Shown piece by piece: positions 38,903 through 47,164 of a DNA stretch of 62,966 nt. The DNA comes from Phenylobacterium sp. (GTDB taxonomy: Bacteria; Pseudomonadota; Alphaproteobacteria; Caulobacterales; Caulobacteraceae). The notes beneath the pieces are model-generated. The model ran no database searches, was not told the DNA's origin, and saw only the letters and a program-made list of their open reading frames with translations. The first letter of the stretch is position 1; each line of letters opens with the position of its first letter. The position numbers and the translations under genes are program-made. Location of the stretch: NCBI GenBank assembly GCA_017991675.1, contig JAGOQB010000014.1, positions 1 to 62,966 of the forward strand, written 5' to 3'.

Positions 38903-39933
38903 CGCACGAAGCAATCGCCCTTCAGGCCGTTGCAGAACGCCTGGGCCTCGGCCCGGGTCTGGAAGCCGGTCACCAGCGCGCGGTGGAAGGTCTTGCCGTC
39001 GACCACCACGCTGCGCACGGCGCTCGAAAGCGGCGGCGTCACCTTGCGCTTGATCTTGGCCAGGGCCTCGCGGGCCAGCGGCTCGCTGGACGCCGCGGCG
39101 ATCTGCACGGCGACCTTGCCGGCCGTCTTCGGCTTGGCGGCCGGGGCCGGGGCCGGCCTGGCGGTCGCCTCGCGAACCGCCGAAGGCGCGAGCGGCCGCA
39201 AGGCCAGGGCCGGCCGCGATGCCGCTTCGATCGACGGCGCGACCGGCGGCGCGGGGACGGCGGCCGGCGGCGGGACGGTCGGCCGCGCCCCGACCGCGGT
39301 GCGCATCGGCGCTTCTTCAGCGGGAACCGGCGGCCCCACTGGCGAGGGATCGGGCGCGAGTTCGGCGATCTTCGTCGGCGCGACCTTCACTGGCTTGGCG
39401 GCGGGTTTGGACGGGACGGCCTTGGCCGGCGTCGCCTTCACGGGCTTGGCGGGCTCGGGCGGCGGCGCGGCCTCCGCCTGCTGCGCCGGCCCACAGACCG
39501 CCCGCAGCACCCGGCCCAGATAGGCGTCAGGCGACGGCTGCACCCAGCCGCCCGGCACCTGGCGGTTGATCGCCACGCCCTTGGCCTGCGGCTTCGTGAA
39601 TACCGTCATCTTGACCACCAGGTCCCGCCGCCGGGCGCAGTCGACATTCACCGTGGAACGCATCGAGCGGTAACCGATCACCCGCTCGGCCTCCTCGGAG
39701 ATCACCTCTCCCTGCAGGACGACGCCCTCGATCACACCGCCGCCGGCCACCGGCGTCCCGCGGTTTCGGATCGCCACCACCAGGTCGGACTTCACGTACA
39801 CCACCGCGGCGGCGGGCAGACCGCTGGCGGCGACGGCGCGACGTTCGCGGGCCTCGAGCGCTCCGTCGGCGTGCGCGCCGTGGGCCAGCGCCAGCGCGAC
39901 CAGCATCGCCCCCCATCCGAACCGCGCGCGCAC
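38899..39933 (-). CDS. Exported SPOR-domain protein
   Basis: The 344-residue protein has a signal peptide (GWGAMLVALALAHGAHA), an N-terminal globular domain of unknown type (about 25-145, two Cys) and a long Pro/Ala/Lys-rich linker (about 150-265). Its C-terminal SPOR domain (about 268-342; KVAVQIAAASSEPLAREALAKIK, FHRALVTGFQTRAEAQAFCNGLKG) binds denuded septal glycan, so the protein probably localises to division sites. It starts at GTG 39931-39933. Its stop overlaps that of uup (bases CTAG at 38899-38902). The N-terminal domain was not recognised. Confidence 0.82.
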
Positions 39934-39977
39934 CGATCGGCCCCCTTTATCTCGCGATCACACCGAAAGGAGGTCGC

Positions 39978-40154
39978 ATGGTTCGGGCCGAGGCGCCAAG
40001 GCCGGCGCGCCTTCGCGCAAATTCCGGGGCGCCTGCGACATACCGTCCCTTCGCCGTCCCTTTAAGCGTTTGGTGTCCAAGCCGGGCGCAGCATCGTGCG
40101 GACGCGCGGGAACCCCATGACGGCTCGGACCTGGTATTACAATCTGGCGCTTAG
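39978..40154 (+). CDS. Possible leader ORF overlapping the kinase start
   Basis: An ATG at 39978 follows AAAGGAGG, a perfect Shine-Dalgarno at ideal spacing and the strongest in the region. It opens a 58-codon frame (MVRAEAPRPARL...) ending with TAG at 40152-40154, out of frame with the kinase gene starting at 40117. The peptide is Arg/Ala/Pro-rich without recognisable features. It could be a translated leader that couples to the kinase start, or a chance site. No homologue is known to me. Confidence 0.3.
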   Translation: MVRAEAPRPARLRANSGAPATYRPFAVPLSVWCPSRAQHRADAREPHDGSDLVLQSGA

Positions 40155-42189
40155 CGGCGGCGTGGCTGTGGCCTACGGCGTCAGCATGGCGTTCAGCCTG
40201 AGCCTGACCCGTGAAGGCGCCGGGATCGCCACCATCTGGCTGGCCGGCGGCATCCTCGCGGCCGGCTTCCTGCTGCTGCCCAGGCGCTGGAGCCTCGCCG
40301 CCGCCGCGGCCTGTTTCGCTGTGCAGTTCGCCTACAACCTGCTGGTCGGAAACCCGCTCGCCGCCGCGGCGACCTTCCCGGCGCTGACCATCGGCGAGGC
40401 CGCCGCCGCCGCCTGGCTGGCGCGCAAGGTCTGCGGCGAAACCATGCGCCTGACCAGCATGACCCGGGTCGCGCGCCTGCTGCTGCTGGTCGTCGCGCCG
40501 GCCACCGGACTGGCGGCGATCCTGGCCGCCGACGTCTTCACCCTCTACGGCCGTAGCTTCAATACGGTGCTGACGGGATGGTTTTACGGCCACGCTCTGG
40601 GCATGGCGATCATGCTGCCGGCCAGCCTGATGGTCGTGCGCCCCGACATGATCCGCGACTTCCGCCGCACGCCGGCCGAGCAGCTCTGCCTCTACGGCCT
40701 GGTCGCGGCGATGAGCTTCGTCAGCGTTCTGCCGATCCGCTTTCCCATGCCGTTGCTGCTGTTCCCGCTCATGGCCCTGCTCGCCTTCCGGCTAGGGCCG
40801 CGCGGGGCGGCGGTCGGGACGATGATCATGGCCGTTGTCCTGTCGAGCCTCGTCGTCAGCCTGCCCTCCCCGCCCAGCGGCGCGACCTGGAGCCTGGCCG
40901 AGCGGACCCGCAGCCTGCAGTTCCTGATCGCCATCAACTTCTTCACCAGCCTGGCCACCGCCATGGTGATCGCCGACCAGAAGCGGATGAAGCGCCTGTG
41001 GGCCCGGCGCACGCGCATCGCCCGCGCCGCCCAGGCCCGGGCGATGGCCGCCGGCCAGGCCAAGACCGAATTCCTGGCCACGATGAGCCACGAGATCCGC
41101 ACCCCGATGAGTTCGATCGTCGGCTTTACCGAGGTGCTGCTCAAGCGCGAGGACCTGCCCGAACCGGCCCGCCGGCAGTTGGCGCTGATCGACCGCGCCG
41201 GCGCCTCGCTGCTGACCGTGGTCAACGACATCCTCGACTTTTCGAAGGTGGAGGCCGGCGAAGTCGAGCTTTCGCCCGCGCCGATCAATCCGCGCAGCGT
41301 CGCGCAGGACGCCATGGCCATCGTCACCGAGGCAGCCCGCCGCAAGGGCCTGGACCTGCAGCTCGGCTTCATCGGCCCGGTCGAGGCGCCGGTGATGCTG
41401 GACGACCTGCGGGTGCGCCAAATCCTGCTCAACCTGCTCTCCAACGCCATCAAGTTCACCGACCAGGGCCGGGTGCGCCTCGACCTCCAGGCCATCGAGG
41501 AACCGGACGGCGTGCTGCTGCGCTTCCGAGTCACCGACACCGGGCCGGGCGTCCCCTCCGAACAGGCCGCGCGGCTGTTCAAGCGGTTCAGCCAGGGCGA
41601 CTCCTCGGTCAGTCGGACCCATGGCGGCACCGGACTGGGCCTGGCCATCTGCCGAGGCCTGACCGAGCTGATGGGCGGCAAGATCGGGGTTGAGAGCAAG
41701 CCGGGCGCTGGGGCGACCTTCTGGTTCGAGATCCCGGCCCAGCGCGCTGCTGGACCGGTTCGCGAGACCGCCGCCGCCGAAACCGCCGCCCCGCTGGCGG
41801 CCCGCGTGCTGCTGGTAGACGACCATCCGATGAACCGCGAGCTCGGCGCCACCGTGCTGGGCCTGCTGGGCTGCGAGGTGATCCTGGCGGAAAACGGCGA
41901 GGAAGCTGTGGCGGCCGCCCAGACCAGCGGCTGCGACCTGATCCTCATGGACGTCCACATGCCGCGCATGGACGGGTTGGAGGCGACCCGCGCCATCCGC
42001 GCCCTGGGCGGCGTCTGCGCCGCGGTGCCAATCATCGCCATGAGCGCCGACGTGATGCCGGAGATGGAGGCCGCCTGCCTGCGCGCCGGCATGAACGCGG
42101 CGGTCGGCAAGCCGATCCAGATCCAGGCCCTGCACGAGGTCCTGACCCGCTGGCTGGCGCAAGCCGACGGCGGCGTGGCGGCGGCCTGA
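40117..42189 (+). CDS. MASE1-domain hybrid sensor histidine kinase
   Basis: The 690-residue hybrid kinase has an N-terminal MASE1-type membrane sensor of about eight helices (1-290; NLALSGGVAVAYGVSMAF, TIWLAGGILAAGFLLLPRRW). HisKA follows with H325 in MSHEIRTPMSSIVGFTE, then HATPase with LLNLLSNAIKFT, DTGPGVP and GTGLGLAI. A C-terminal receiver has acceptor D612 in LILMDVHMPRMDG and the Lys of VGKP. It autophosphorylates and passes phosphate to its own receiver, so a separate Hpt protein should be the next step; none is in this window. GTG at 40096 is an alternative start. It is divergent from the SPOR gene. Confidence 0.9.
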   Translation: MTARTWYYNLALSGGVAVAYGVSMAFSLSLTREGAGIATIWLAGGILAAGFLLLPRRWSLAAAAACFAVQFAYNLLVGNPLAAAATFPALTIGEAAAAAWLARKVCGETMRLTSMTRVARLLLLVVAPATGLAAILAADVFTLYGRSFNTVLTGWFYGHALGMAIMLPASLMVVRPDMIRDFRRTPAEQLCLYGLVAAMSFVSVLPIRFPMPLLLFPLMALLAFRLGPRGAAVGTMIMAVVLSSLVVSLPSPPSGATWSLAERTRSLQFLIAINFFTSLATAMVIADQKRMKRLWARRTRIARAAQARAMAAGQAKTEFLATMSHEIRTPMSSIVGFTEVLLKREDLPEPARRQLALIDRAGASLLTVVNDILDFSKVEAGEVELSPAPINPRSVAQDAMAIVTEAARRKGLDLQLGFIGPVEAPVMLDDLRVRQILLNLLSNAIKFTDQGRVRLDLQAIEEPDGVLLRFRVTDTGPGVPSEQAARLFKRFSQGDSSVSRTHGGTGLGLAICRGLTELMGGKIGVESKPGAGATFWFEIPAQRAAGPVRETAAAETAAPLAARVLLVDDHPMNRELGATVLGLLGCEVILAENGEEAVAAAQTSGCDLILMDVHMPRMDGLEATRAIRALGGVCAAVPIIAMSADVMPEMEAACLRAGMNAAVGKPIQIQALHEVLTRWLAQADGGVAAA

Positions 42190-42262
42190 TTTTCACGTCC
42201 GCCGGCCTTGGAACGGCGCGCGCCTGCGCTTAGGCTCGCCGCGCTGAAAGTTGGGGAACTCG

Positions 42263-43273
42263 ATGAAACTCCTGCGTCTCGCCGCCGTCGCGCTCGCGGC
42301 CCTCGCCTGCGCCTGCTCTCCGAGCCAAAAGGACGAGGCCGCCAAGGCCCCTGACGGACGCACCACCATTCGCTTCGCCACCGACTGGCGCGCCCAGGCC
42401 GAACAGGGCGGTTTCTACCAGGCCGTGGCCACCGGCGAGTACGCCAAGCGCGGCCTGGACGTGCAGATCGTGCAGGGCGGCCCCGGCGTGAACGTGCCGC
42501 AGCTGCTGGCCTCCGGCGCGGTCGAGGCGGGCATGGGCTCCAACAGCTTCATCGTCATGAACCTCGCCAAGGAGAAGATCCCGGTGAAGGCGGTGGCGGC
42601 GATGATGCAGAAGGACCCGCAGGTCCTGATCGCGCACCCGGGCCAGGGCCTGGAGAAGATCGCCGACCTGAAGGGCCGCCCGATCCTGCTGTCCGACGCC
42701 TCGGTCACCGCCTTCTGGGTGTGGCTGAAGTCGAAGTACGGCTTCACCGACGACCAGGTGCGCAAGTACACCTTCAACGCCGCGCCGTTCCTGGCCGACA
42801 AGCGCGTCGTCCAGCAGGGCTATGTGACCTCCGAGCCCTACACCATCGAGAAGCAGGCCGGCCTGAAGCCCAAGGTGTTCCTGCTCGCCGACGAGGGCTA
42901 TCCCGGCTACGCGACCATGATCCTGGTCCCCGACAGCCTGATCGCCAAGAACCCCGCCGCCGTGAAGGCCTTTGTCGAGGCCTCGGCCGCCGGCTGGAAG
43001 AGCTACCTCCACGGCGACGCTGCGCCCGGCGACGCGCTGATCCGCAAGGACAACCCGGAAATGACCCAGGACGTCCTCGATCAGGCCCGCGAGAAGCTGA
43101 AGTCGTACGGCATCGTCGACTCGGGCGACGCCCAGACCGCCGGCGTCGGGGTGATGAGCGACGCCCGCTGGGCCGAGTTCTTCAACGTGGCGTCCAGCCA
43201 GGGCGTCTACCCCAAGGACATGGACTACAAGAGCGCCTACACGCTGCAGTTCCTGGCGCCGGCGGCGAAGTGA
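42263..43273 (+). CDS. ABC importer substrate-binding lipoprotein, SsuA/NMT1 type
   Basis: The 336-residue periplasmic binding protein has a lipoprotein signal (MKLLRLAAVALAALACACS; Cys near 16-18). Its two-lobe NMT1/THI5-like fold shows FATDWRAQAEQGGFYQAVATGEYAKRGL, GGPGVNVPQLLASGAVEAGMGS and GYVTSEPYTIEKQAGL. Such proteins bind sulfonates, nitrate, thiamin precursors or riboflavin. The substrate cannot be told by sight. ATG at 42263 follows GGGGA. Its stop overlaps the GTG start of the ATPase gene, in an operon of three. Confidence 0.88.
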   Translation: MKLLRLAAVALAALACACSPSQKDEAAKAPDGRTTIRFATDWRAQAEQGGFYQAVATGEYAKRGLDVQIVQGGPGVNVPQLLASGAVEAGMGSNSFIVMNLAKEKIPVKAVAAMMQKDPQVLIAHPGQGLEKIADLKGRPILLSDASVTAFWVWLKSKYGFTDDQVRKYTFNAAPFLADKRVVQQGYVTSEPYTIEKQAGLKPKVFLLADEGYPGYATMILVPDSLIAKNPAAVKAFVEASAAGWKSYLHGDAAPGDALIRKDNPEMTQDVLDQAREKLKSYGIVDSGDAQTAGVGVMSDARWAEFFNVASSQGVYPKDMDYKSAYTLQFLAPAAK

Positions 43274-44016
43274 CCCTCGCGGCGCTGAGGGACGTCGAGG
43301 TCGATTATCCGGGGCGCGGCCGCGCGCTGGGACCGATCGACCTGGGCGTCGAGGCCGGGGAGATCCTGGCGCTGGTCGGGCCGTCGGGCTGCGGCAAGTC
43401 CACGGCCCTGCGGCTGCTCGCGGGGCTGGAGGCCCCGACGCGCGGAACCCTGGAACGCAAGCCCGGCCGCGGCGAGACGGCGGTCGTGTTCCAGGCCCCG
43501 ACTCTCGCCCCCTGGCTGACGGCGCAGGCCAACGTCGCCCTGCCGCTTGAGCTCGGCGGGACGCCGACCGAGGACGCCCGGCGGCGCGCCCGCGAGGCGC
43601 TGGTCCGCGTCGGCCTGTCCGGCGCCGAGAACGCGCGCCCCGCGACCCTGTCCGGGGGCATGGCGATGCGCGCCTCCCTGGCCCGCGCCATGGTCACCGA
43701 GCCGCGCCTGCTGCTGCTGGACGAACCCTTCGCGGCGCTGGACGAGATCACCCGCCGCACCCTGGCCGACGACGTTCTGGCCCTGTGGGACGCCTCGCGC
43801 CCGGCCATCGTCTTCGTGACCCACAATGTCGAGGAAGCGGTCTACATGGCCGACCGCGTGGCGGTGCTGACCCGCGGCCCGGGACGGCTGGCCGGCGTCG
43901 CCCGCATCGATGCGCCCTTGCCGCGCTCGCCGGGGTTCCGGACCTCGGAGGTCTTCCGCGCCGCGGTCGAGCAGGTGTCGAGCCTGCTGGCCCAGGGGAT
44001 GGAGGCCGCCCGATGA
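43270..44016 (+). CDS. ABC importer ATPase, SsuB/TauB type
   Basis: The 248-residue ATPase has Walker A GPSGCGKST, Q-loop VVFQAPTLAPWLT, signature LSGGMAMRASLARAM, Walker B LLLLDEPFAALDE and the switch His in VFVTHNVEEAVYMADR. It powers the importer with the neighbouring binding protein and permease. The frame is open far upstream inside the previous gene. GTG at 43270, overlapping that gene's TGA (GTGA), gives the normal N-terminus VTLAALRDVEVDYPG, so I used it. Its own stop overlaps the permease ATG (ATGA). Confidence 0.92.
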   Translation: MTLAALRDVEVDYPGRGRALGPIDLGVEAGEILALVGPSGCGKSTALRLLAGLEAPTRGTLERKPGRGETAVVFQAPTLAPWLTAQANVALPLELGGTPTEDARRRAREALVRVGLSGAENARPATLSGGMAMRASLARAMVTEPRLLLLDEPFAALDEITRRTLADDVLALWDASRPAIVFVTHNVEEAVYMADRVAVLTRGPGRLAGVARIDAPLPRSPGFRTSEVFRAAVEQVSSLLAQGMEAAR

Positions 44017-44771
44017 GCCGCATCCTCGCCCCGCTGGCCTTGGTCGCCCTGTTGCTGGCCGCCTGGGAGATCGCGGTCCGTACGATGGGCGTCCCCGCCT
44101 ACTTTCTGCCGCCGCCGTCCGGCGTCGCGGTCGCCCTGGTCGAGAACCTGCCCAGCCTGGCCGCCGCGGCCTGGATCACGCTCTCGACCGCGCTGATCGC
44201 CCTGGTCGTGGCCAGCCTGATCGCCGTCGGGCTGGCGGTGATCGTCGGCCTCAACCCCTTGCTGGAGGCGGCCGTGCGGCCGCTGGCCTCGGTGCTGCAG
44301 GTCACGCCGGTCGTGGCCATCGCGCCGCTGGTGCTGATCTGGGCCGGCATCGACCATCCGCAGCGCGCCATCGTCGCGCTGGCGGTGCTGGTGGCGTTCT
44401 TCCCGATCTTCTCAGGCGCGGTGACGGGCCTGCGGGCGGCCGATCCGGACCTGGAGCGCCTGTTCGACCTCTATGGCGCCGGGCGCTGGCAGCGGGTCAT
44501 GCGGCTGCGCCTGCCGTCGGCCGTGCCGTTCCTGCTTGAGGGCCACAAGGTCGGCGCCGGCCTGGCGATCATCGGGGCGGTGGTCGCCGAGTTCGGGGCC
44601 GGGTCCGGCGGGGTTCGGGGCCTCGCCTGGCAGATCCTCGACGCCGGCAACAAGCTGCAGACCGCCCGGATGATCGCGGCCCTGGTGGTGCTGGGGCTGA
44701 TGGGCGTGGCGCTGCATGCGCTGCTGGACCGGGCCGAGCGCGTCGGCCTGACATGGTGGCGCGGGCGTTAA
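44013..44771 (+). CDS. ABC importer permease, SsuC/TauC type
   Basis: The 252-residue inner-membrane permease has about six TM helices. The BPD_transp_1 coupling region is present (GLRAADPDLERLFDLYGAGRWQRVMRLRLPSAVPFLLEGHKVGAGLAIIGAVVAEF, containing the EAA-like loop). The N-terminus MSRILAPLALVALLLAAWEIAVRTMGVPAYFLPPPSGV is typical of SsuC/TauC/ThiX proteins. ATG at 44013 overlaps the ATPase stop. It is the last gene of the three-gene transporter operon. Confidence 0.92.
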   Translation: MSRILAPLALVALLLAAWEIAVRTMGVPAYFLPPPSGVAVALVENLPSLAAAAWITLSTALIALVVASLIAVGLAVIVGLNPLLEAAVRPLASVLQVTPVVAIAPLVLIWAGIDHPQRAIVALAVLVAFFPIFSGAVTGLRAADPDLERLFDLYGAGRWQRVMRLRLPSAVPFLLEGHKVGAGLAIIGAVVAEFGAGSGGVRGLAWQILDAGNKLQTARMIAALVVLGLMGVALHALLDRAERVGLTWWRGR

Positions 44772-44820
44772 GCTCAGCCGTTAGGCGAGCTTTAAGCGGC
44801 TTGCGGTTAACGATGGCGAC

Positions 44821-44961
44821 ATGCGCGCCGTACTCGCCATCGTCGTCGGCCTCGCCTGCCCGCTGACCGCCGCGGACCGGACCGCCGGCGCGTGCGAGCA
44901 GCCCGATGCGCCGTCGAGCGCCAAGACCGTCGCACCGGACGCCCGTCCGGGCGCCTTCTGA
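44821..44961 (+). CDS. Possible small exported peptide
   Basis: A 46-codon frame starts at ATG 44821 and ends 13 bases before the DUF2336 gene on the same strand. The peptide begins MRAVLAIVVGLACPLTAADR, which resembles a signal peptide. A short polar tail follows (GACEQPDAPSSAKTVAPDARPGAF) with two Cys in total. No strong ribosome site precedes it, and GTTAAC lies 11 bases upstream. The signal-like sequence and the spacing make it plausible as a real short gene, but nothing else supports it. Confidence 0.35.
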   Translation: MRAVLAIVVGLACPLTAADRTAGACEQPDAPSSAKTVAPDARPGAF

Positions 44962-44974
44962 AGAAGACGCTTAC

Positions 44975-46072
44975 ATGGCCCGCAGCAAGCTTCACGACCT
45001 GATCGAGATGGCCAAGGAGCCGTCCAGCGAGCGCCGGCGCGAGCTGCTGCGCGGGGTCACCGACCTGTTCTTCTCCAGCGACGACGTGCGCGGCGGCGAG
45101 GAGATGGAGCTGTTCGACGACGTCCTCAGCCAGCTGGCCGGCGAGATGGAGGAAGCCGTGCGCGGGGAACTGGCCCTGCGGATGTCGAGCGCCGCCGCCC
45201 CGCCGCGAAGCCTGCTGCGCGACCTGGCCCGCGACGTCTCCATCGACGTCGCCCGCCCCGTCCTGGCGAACTCCCGGGCGCTGACCGACGACGACCTGCT
45301 CTCGGTGGCCCGCACCCGCGGCCAGGACCACCTGCGCGCCATCTCCCAGCGACCGGTCGTCTCCGAGGCGGTGTCCGAAGCCATCGTCGAGCGCGGCGAC
45401 GACGCCACCCTGGGCGTGCTGCTGGCCAACGAGGGCGCGGCGATGTCGCGCGAGGTGCAGGAGATGGTCGTCGACCGCGCGGTCGAAAACCCGGCGCTGC
45501 ACGAGGCGGTGGTCACCCGCAAGTCGTTGCCCGTCGATCTGCTGAACGAGATGTACTTCGTGGTCGAGGCGCGGCTGCGCGGCGAGATCCTGGCCCGCAA
45601 CGAGGCGGTCGACCCGGCCGAGCTGGACGCCGCCCTGGCCGCCGGCCGCAAGCAGCTGGCGTTCCGCGACGGGGCCCTGCCCTCCGACTACGCCGAGGCC
45701 GAAAAGCAGATCCGCGTGCTGCGCCTGCGCGGCGCGATCACGCCCCAGGTGCTGGCCGGCTTCCTGCGCGCGCGCGAGACCACCAAGTTCCTGGTCGCGC
45801 TGAGCGAACTGGCCGACATCGACTTCCACACCGCCCGCCGGATCCTGGAGCGGCGCGAGCTCGACGCCCTGTCGATCGTCTGCAAGGCGGCCGGGTTCGA
45901 GCGTTCGCTCTACCTGACCTTCGCGGTGCTGATCCTCGACCGCGACGCCAACGCCATGGGCCGGGCGCGCGAGTACGGCGAACTCTACGAGAACCTGCCC
46001 CGCGAAGCCGCCCAGCGCACGATCCGCTTCTGGCGGATGCGCCGCAAGGCCGGCGACATGGCCGCGGCCTAA
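44975..46072 (+). CDS. DUF2336 protein, copy 1
   Basis: The 365-residue helical protein is of the DUF2336 family, which is abundant in Caulobacterales and Rhizobiales and uncharacterised. It has no TM or signal. Repeated helix pairs in the first half (RRRELLRGVTDLFFSS; VLANSRALTDDDLLSVARTRG; AISQRPVVSEAVSEAIVERGD) look like HEAT-like repeats. The C-terminal conserved block is ELDALSIVCKAAGFERSLYLTFAVLILDRD. The frame is open upstream to 44906; ATG at 44975 is chosen for the canonical MARSKLHDLIEMAKEPSSERR. Its TAA overlaps the stop of the convergent gene. A paralogue is at 58894-60105. Confidence 0.85.
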   Translation: MARSKLHDLIEMAKEPSSERRRELLRGVTDLFFSSDDVRGGEEMELFDDVLSQLAGEMEEAVRGELALRMSSAAAPPRSLLRDLARDVSIDVARPVLANSRALTDDDLLSVARTRGQDHLRAISQRPVVSEAVSEAIVERGDDATLGVLLANEGAAMSREVQEMVVDRAVENPALHEAVVTRKSLPVDLLNEMYFVVEARLRGEILARNEAVDPAELDAALAAGRKQLAFRDGALPSDYAEAEKQIRVLRLRGAITPQVLAGFLRARETTKFLVALSELADIDFHTARRILERRELDALSIVCKAAGFERSLYLTFAVLILDRDANAMGRAREYGELYENLPREAAQRTIRFWRMRRKAGDMAAA

Positions 46073-47103
46073 GGGGCGGGCGGCGCGTCGGCCGGGAAGT
46101 CGTAGCGGATCGGAATCCGCACGCGACCGCCGACGGTCGGCAGGCCTTCCGCGGTCCAGGGCTTGGCCTGGAACGAGCCGGCCAAGGCCAAGGCTGCTTC
46201 GCCGAATCCCAATCCGCTCGGCTCCTCGCGTTGGGTCGTGCAGCCGGCCAATCGACCGTTCTCCACGACGTCACAAGCGATGACGACGCGCGCTGTGCCG
46301 ACGTTCGCCTTCATCGCCGCAGCCGGGTATCCGGCGATGACCTGGTCCCCGGTCGGAAGGGACAACCACTGCGGCCGCCCGATCACGCGCTTTTCGGGGT
46401 CCAGCATGTCGAGCGCAAAGGTAAATGGGACCATAGTCCAGATCCCCTCGGTTTTGCGTCCATCAGCCAGCACCGAGGGCCCGACGAAGCTCTCCGACAA
46501 ACGTCGGGCGGCCGCGGCGAATCCTTGCCCCTTCGGCTCTTCAACGGTCGTTTGGCAGGCCGTCAGCCTTCCTGCCCGTTTGAAGCGACAGGTCAGGGTG
46601 GCCCGACCCTCGGTACGATTTTCACGGGCCACCTGCGGATAGGCGGCGACCACCTCAGCATAGCTCGGCGCCGCCACCCAAGTGACGTTGCTGAGCGCCT
46701 GGAGACGCGTGGGCTCGTTCTGCTCAGGCAATCGGGCGCTAGAGGCTGGGGGCATCTTGAAGTTGATCGGAATGCGAATCGTGCTCACCACCGGCCGCCC
46801 GTCCTTCATAGCCGGCCGCATCAGGAACTGTGGCGTCAGCGCCAGCGCCGCGAGACCGAATCCCTCGCCTTCCGGCGTCTCGCTGTCGACGGCGCAGCCA
46901 AACAGCGCGCCTTGCTCGCTGACGCGGCAAGCCACGACCGCTTGGCCGCTCATGTTGTTGATCCAGGCGCGGCGCGGGAAGACGCCAAGGACCTCGTCGG
47001 CCGTCGGCATTCGCAGCCAATCGGCGACCGTTTCACCAGCCTGCGCCGGGCAAGCCGACATCGCGAGGCCGATGAGCCCCGCCGCCGCAAAAACCTTGTT
47101 CAC
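46069..47103 (-). CDS. Exported protein of three TonB_C-like repeats
   Basis: The 344-residue protein has a signal peptide (VNKVFAAAGLIGLAMSACPAQAG) and three tandem copies of a domain of about 90 residues (about 29-117, 135-225, 240-335). Each copy has the order PT/S-x-x-E/Q-V-hydrophobic, YP or FP, a strand ending A-x-x-x-C-x-h, a second Cys about ten residues on, E-x-P-x-G-x-GF, and a final ...PI-x-F strand. This matches the C-terminal domain of TonB-like energy transducers. However, there is no TM anchor beyond the signal and no Pro-rich spanner, so it is not a working TonB. The GTG start at 47101-47103 follows a G-rich site. The role is unknown. Confidence 0.7.
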   Translation of the reverse strand: MNKVFAAAGLIGLAMSACPAQAGETVADWLRMPTADEVLGVFPRRAWINNMSGQAVVACRVSEQGALFGCAVDSETPEGEGFGLAALALTPQFLMRPAMKDGRPVVSTIRIPINFKMPPASSARLPEQNEPTRLQALSNVTWVAAPSYAEVVAAYPQVARENRTEGRATLTCRFKRAGRLTACQTTVEEPKGQGFAAAARRLSESFVGPSVLADGRKTEGIWTMVPFTFALDMLDPEKRVIGRPQWLSLPTGDQVIAGYPAAAMKANVGTARVVIACDVVENGRLAGCTTQREEPSGLGFGEAALALAGSFQAKPWTAEGLPTVGGRVRIPIRYDFPADAPPAP

Positions 47104-47164
47104 ACCCCGCCCCCAGCTACACGACCGACATGCTGACGTCGACAGCTTTGGGTTGCAAGTCGTG

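Noticed and set aside
42721-43269. In-frame N-terminal extension of the ABC ATPase into the binding-protein gene
   Set aside because: The extension has shadow composition. The ATPase begins normally at GTG 43270, overlapping the previous stop.
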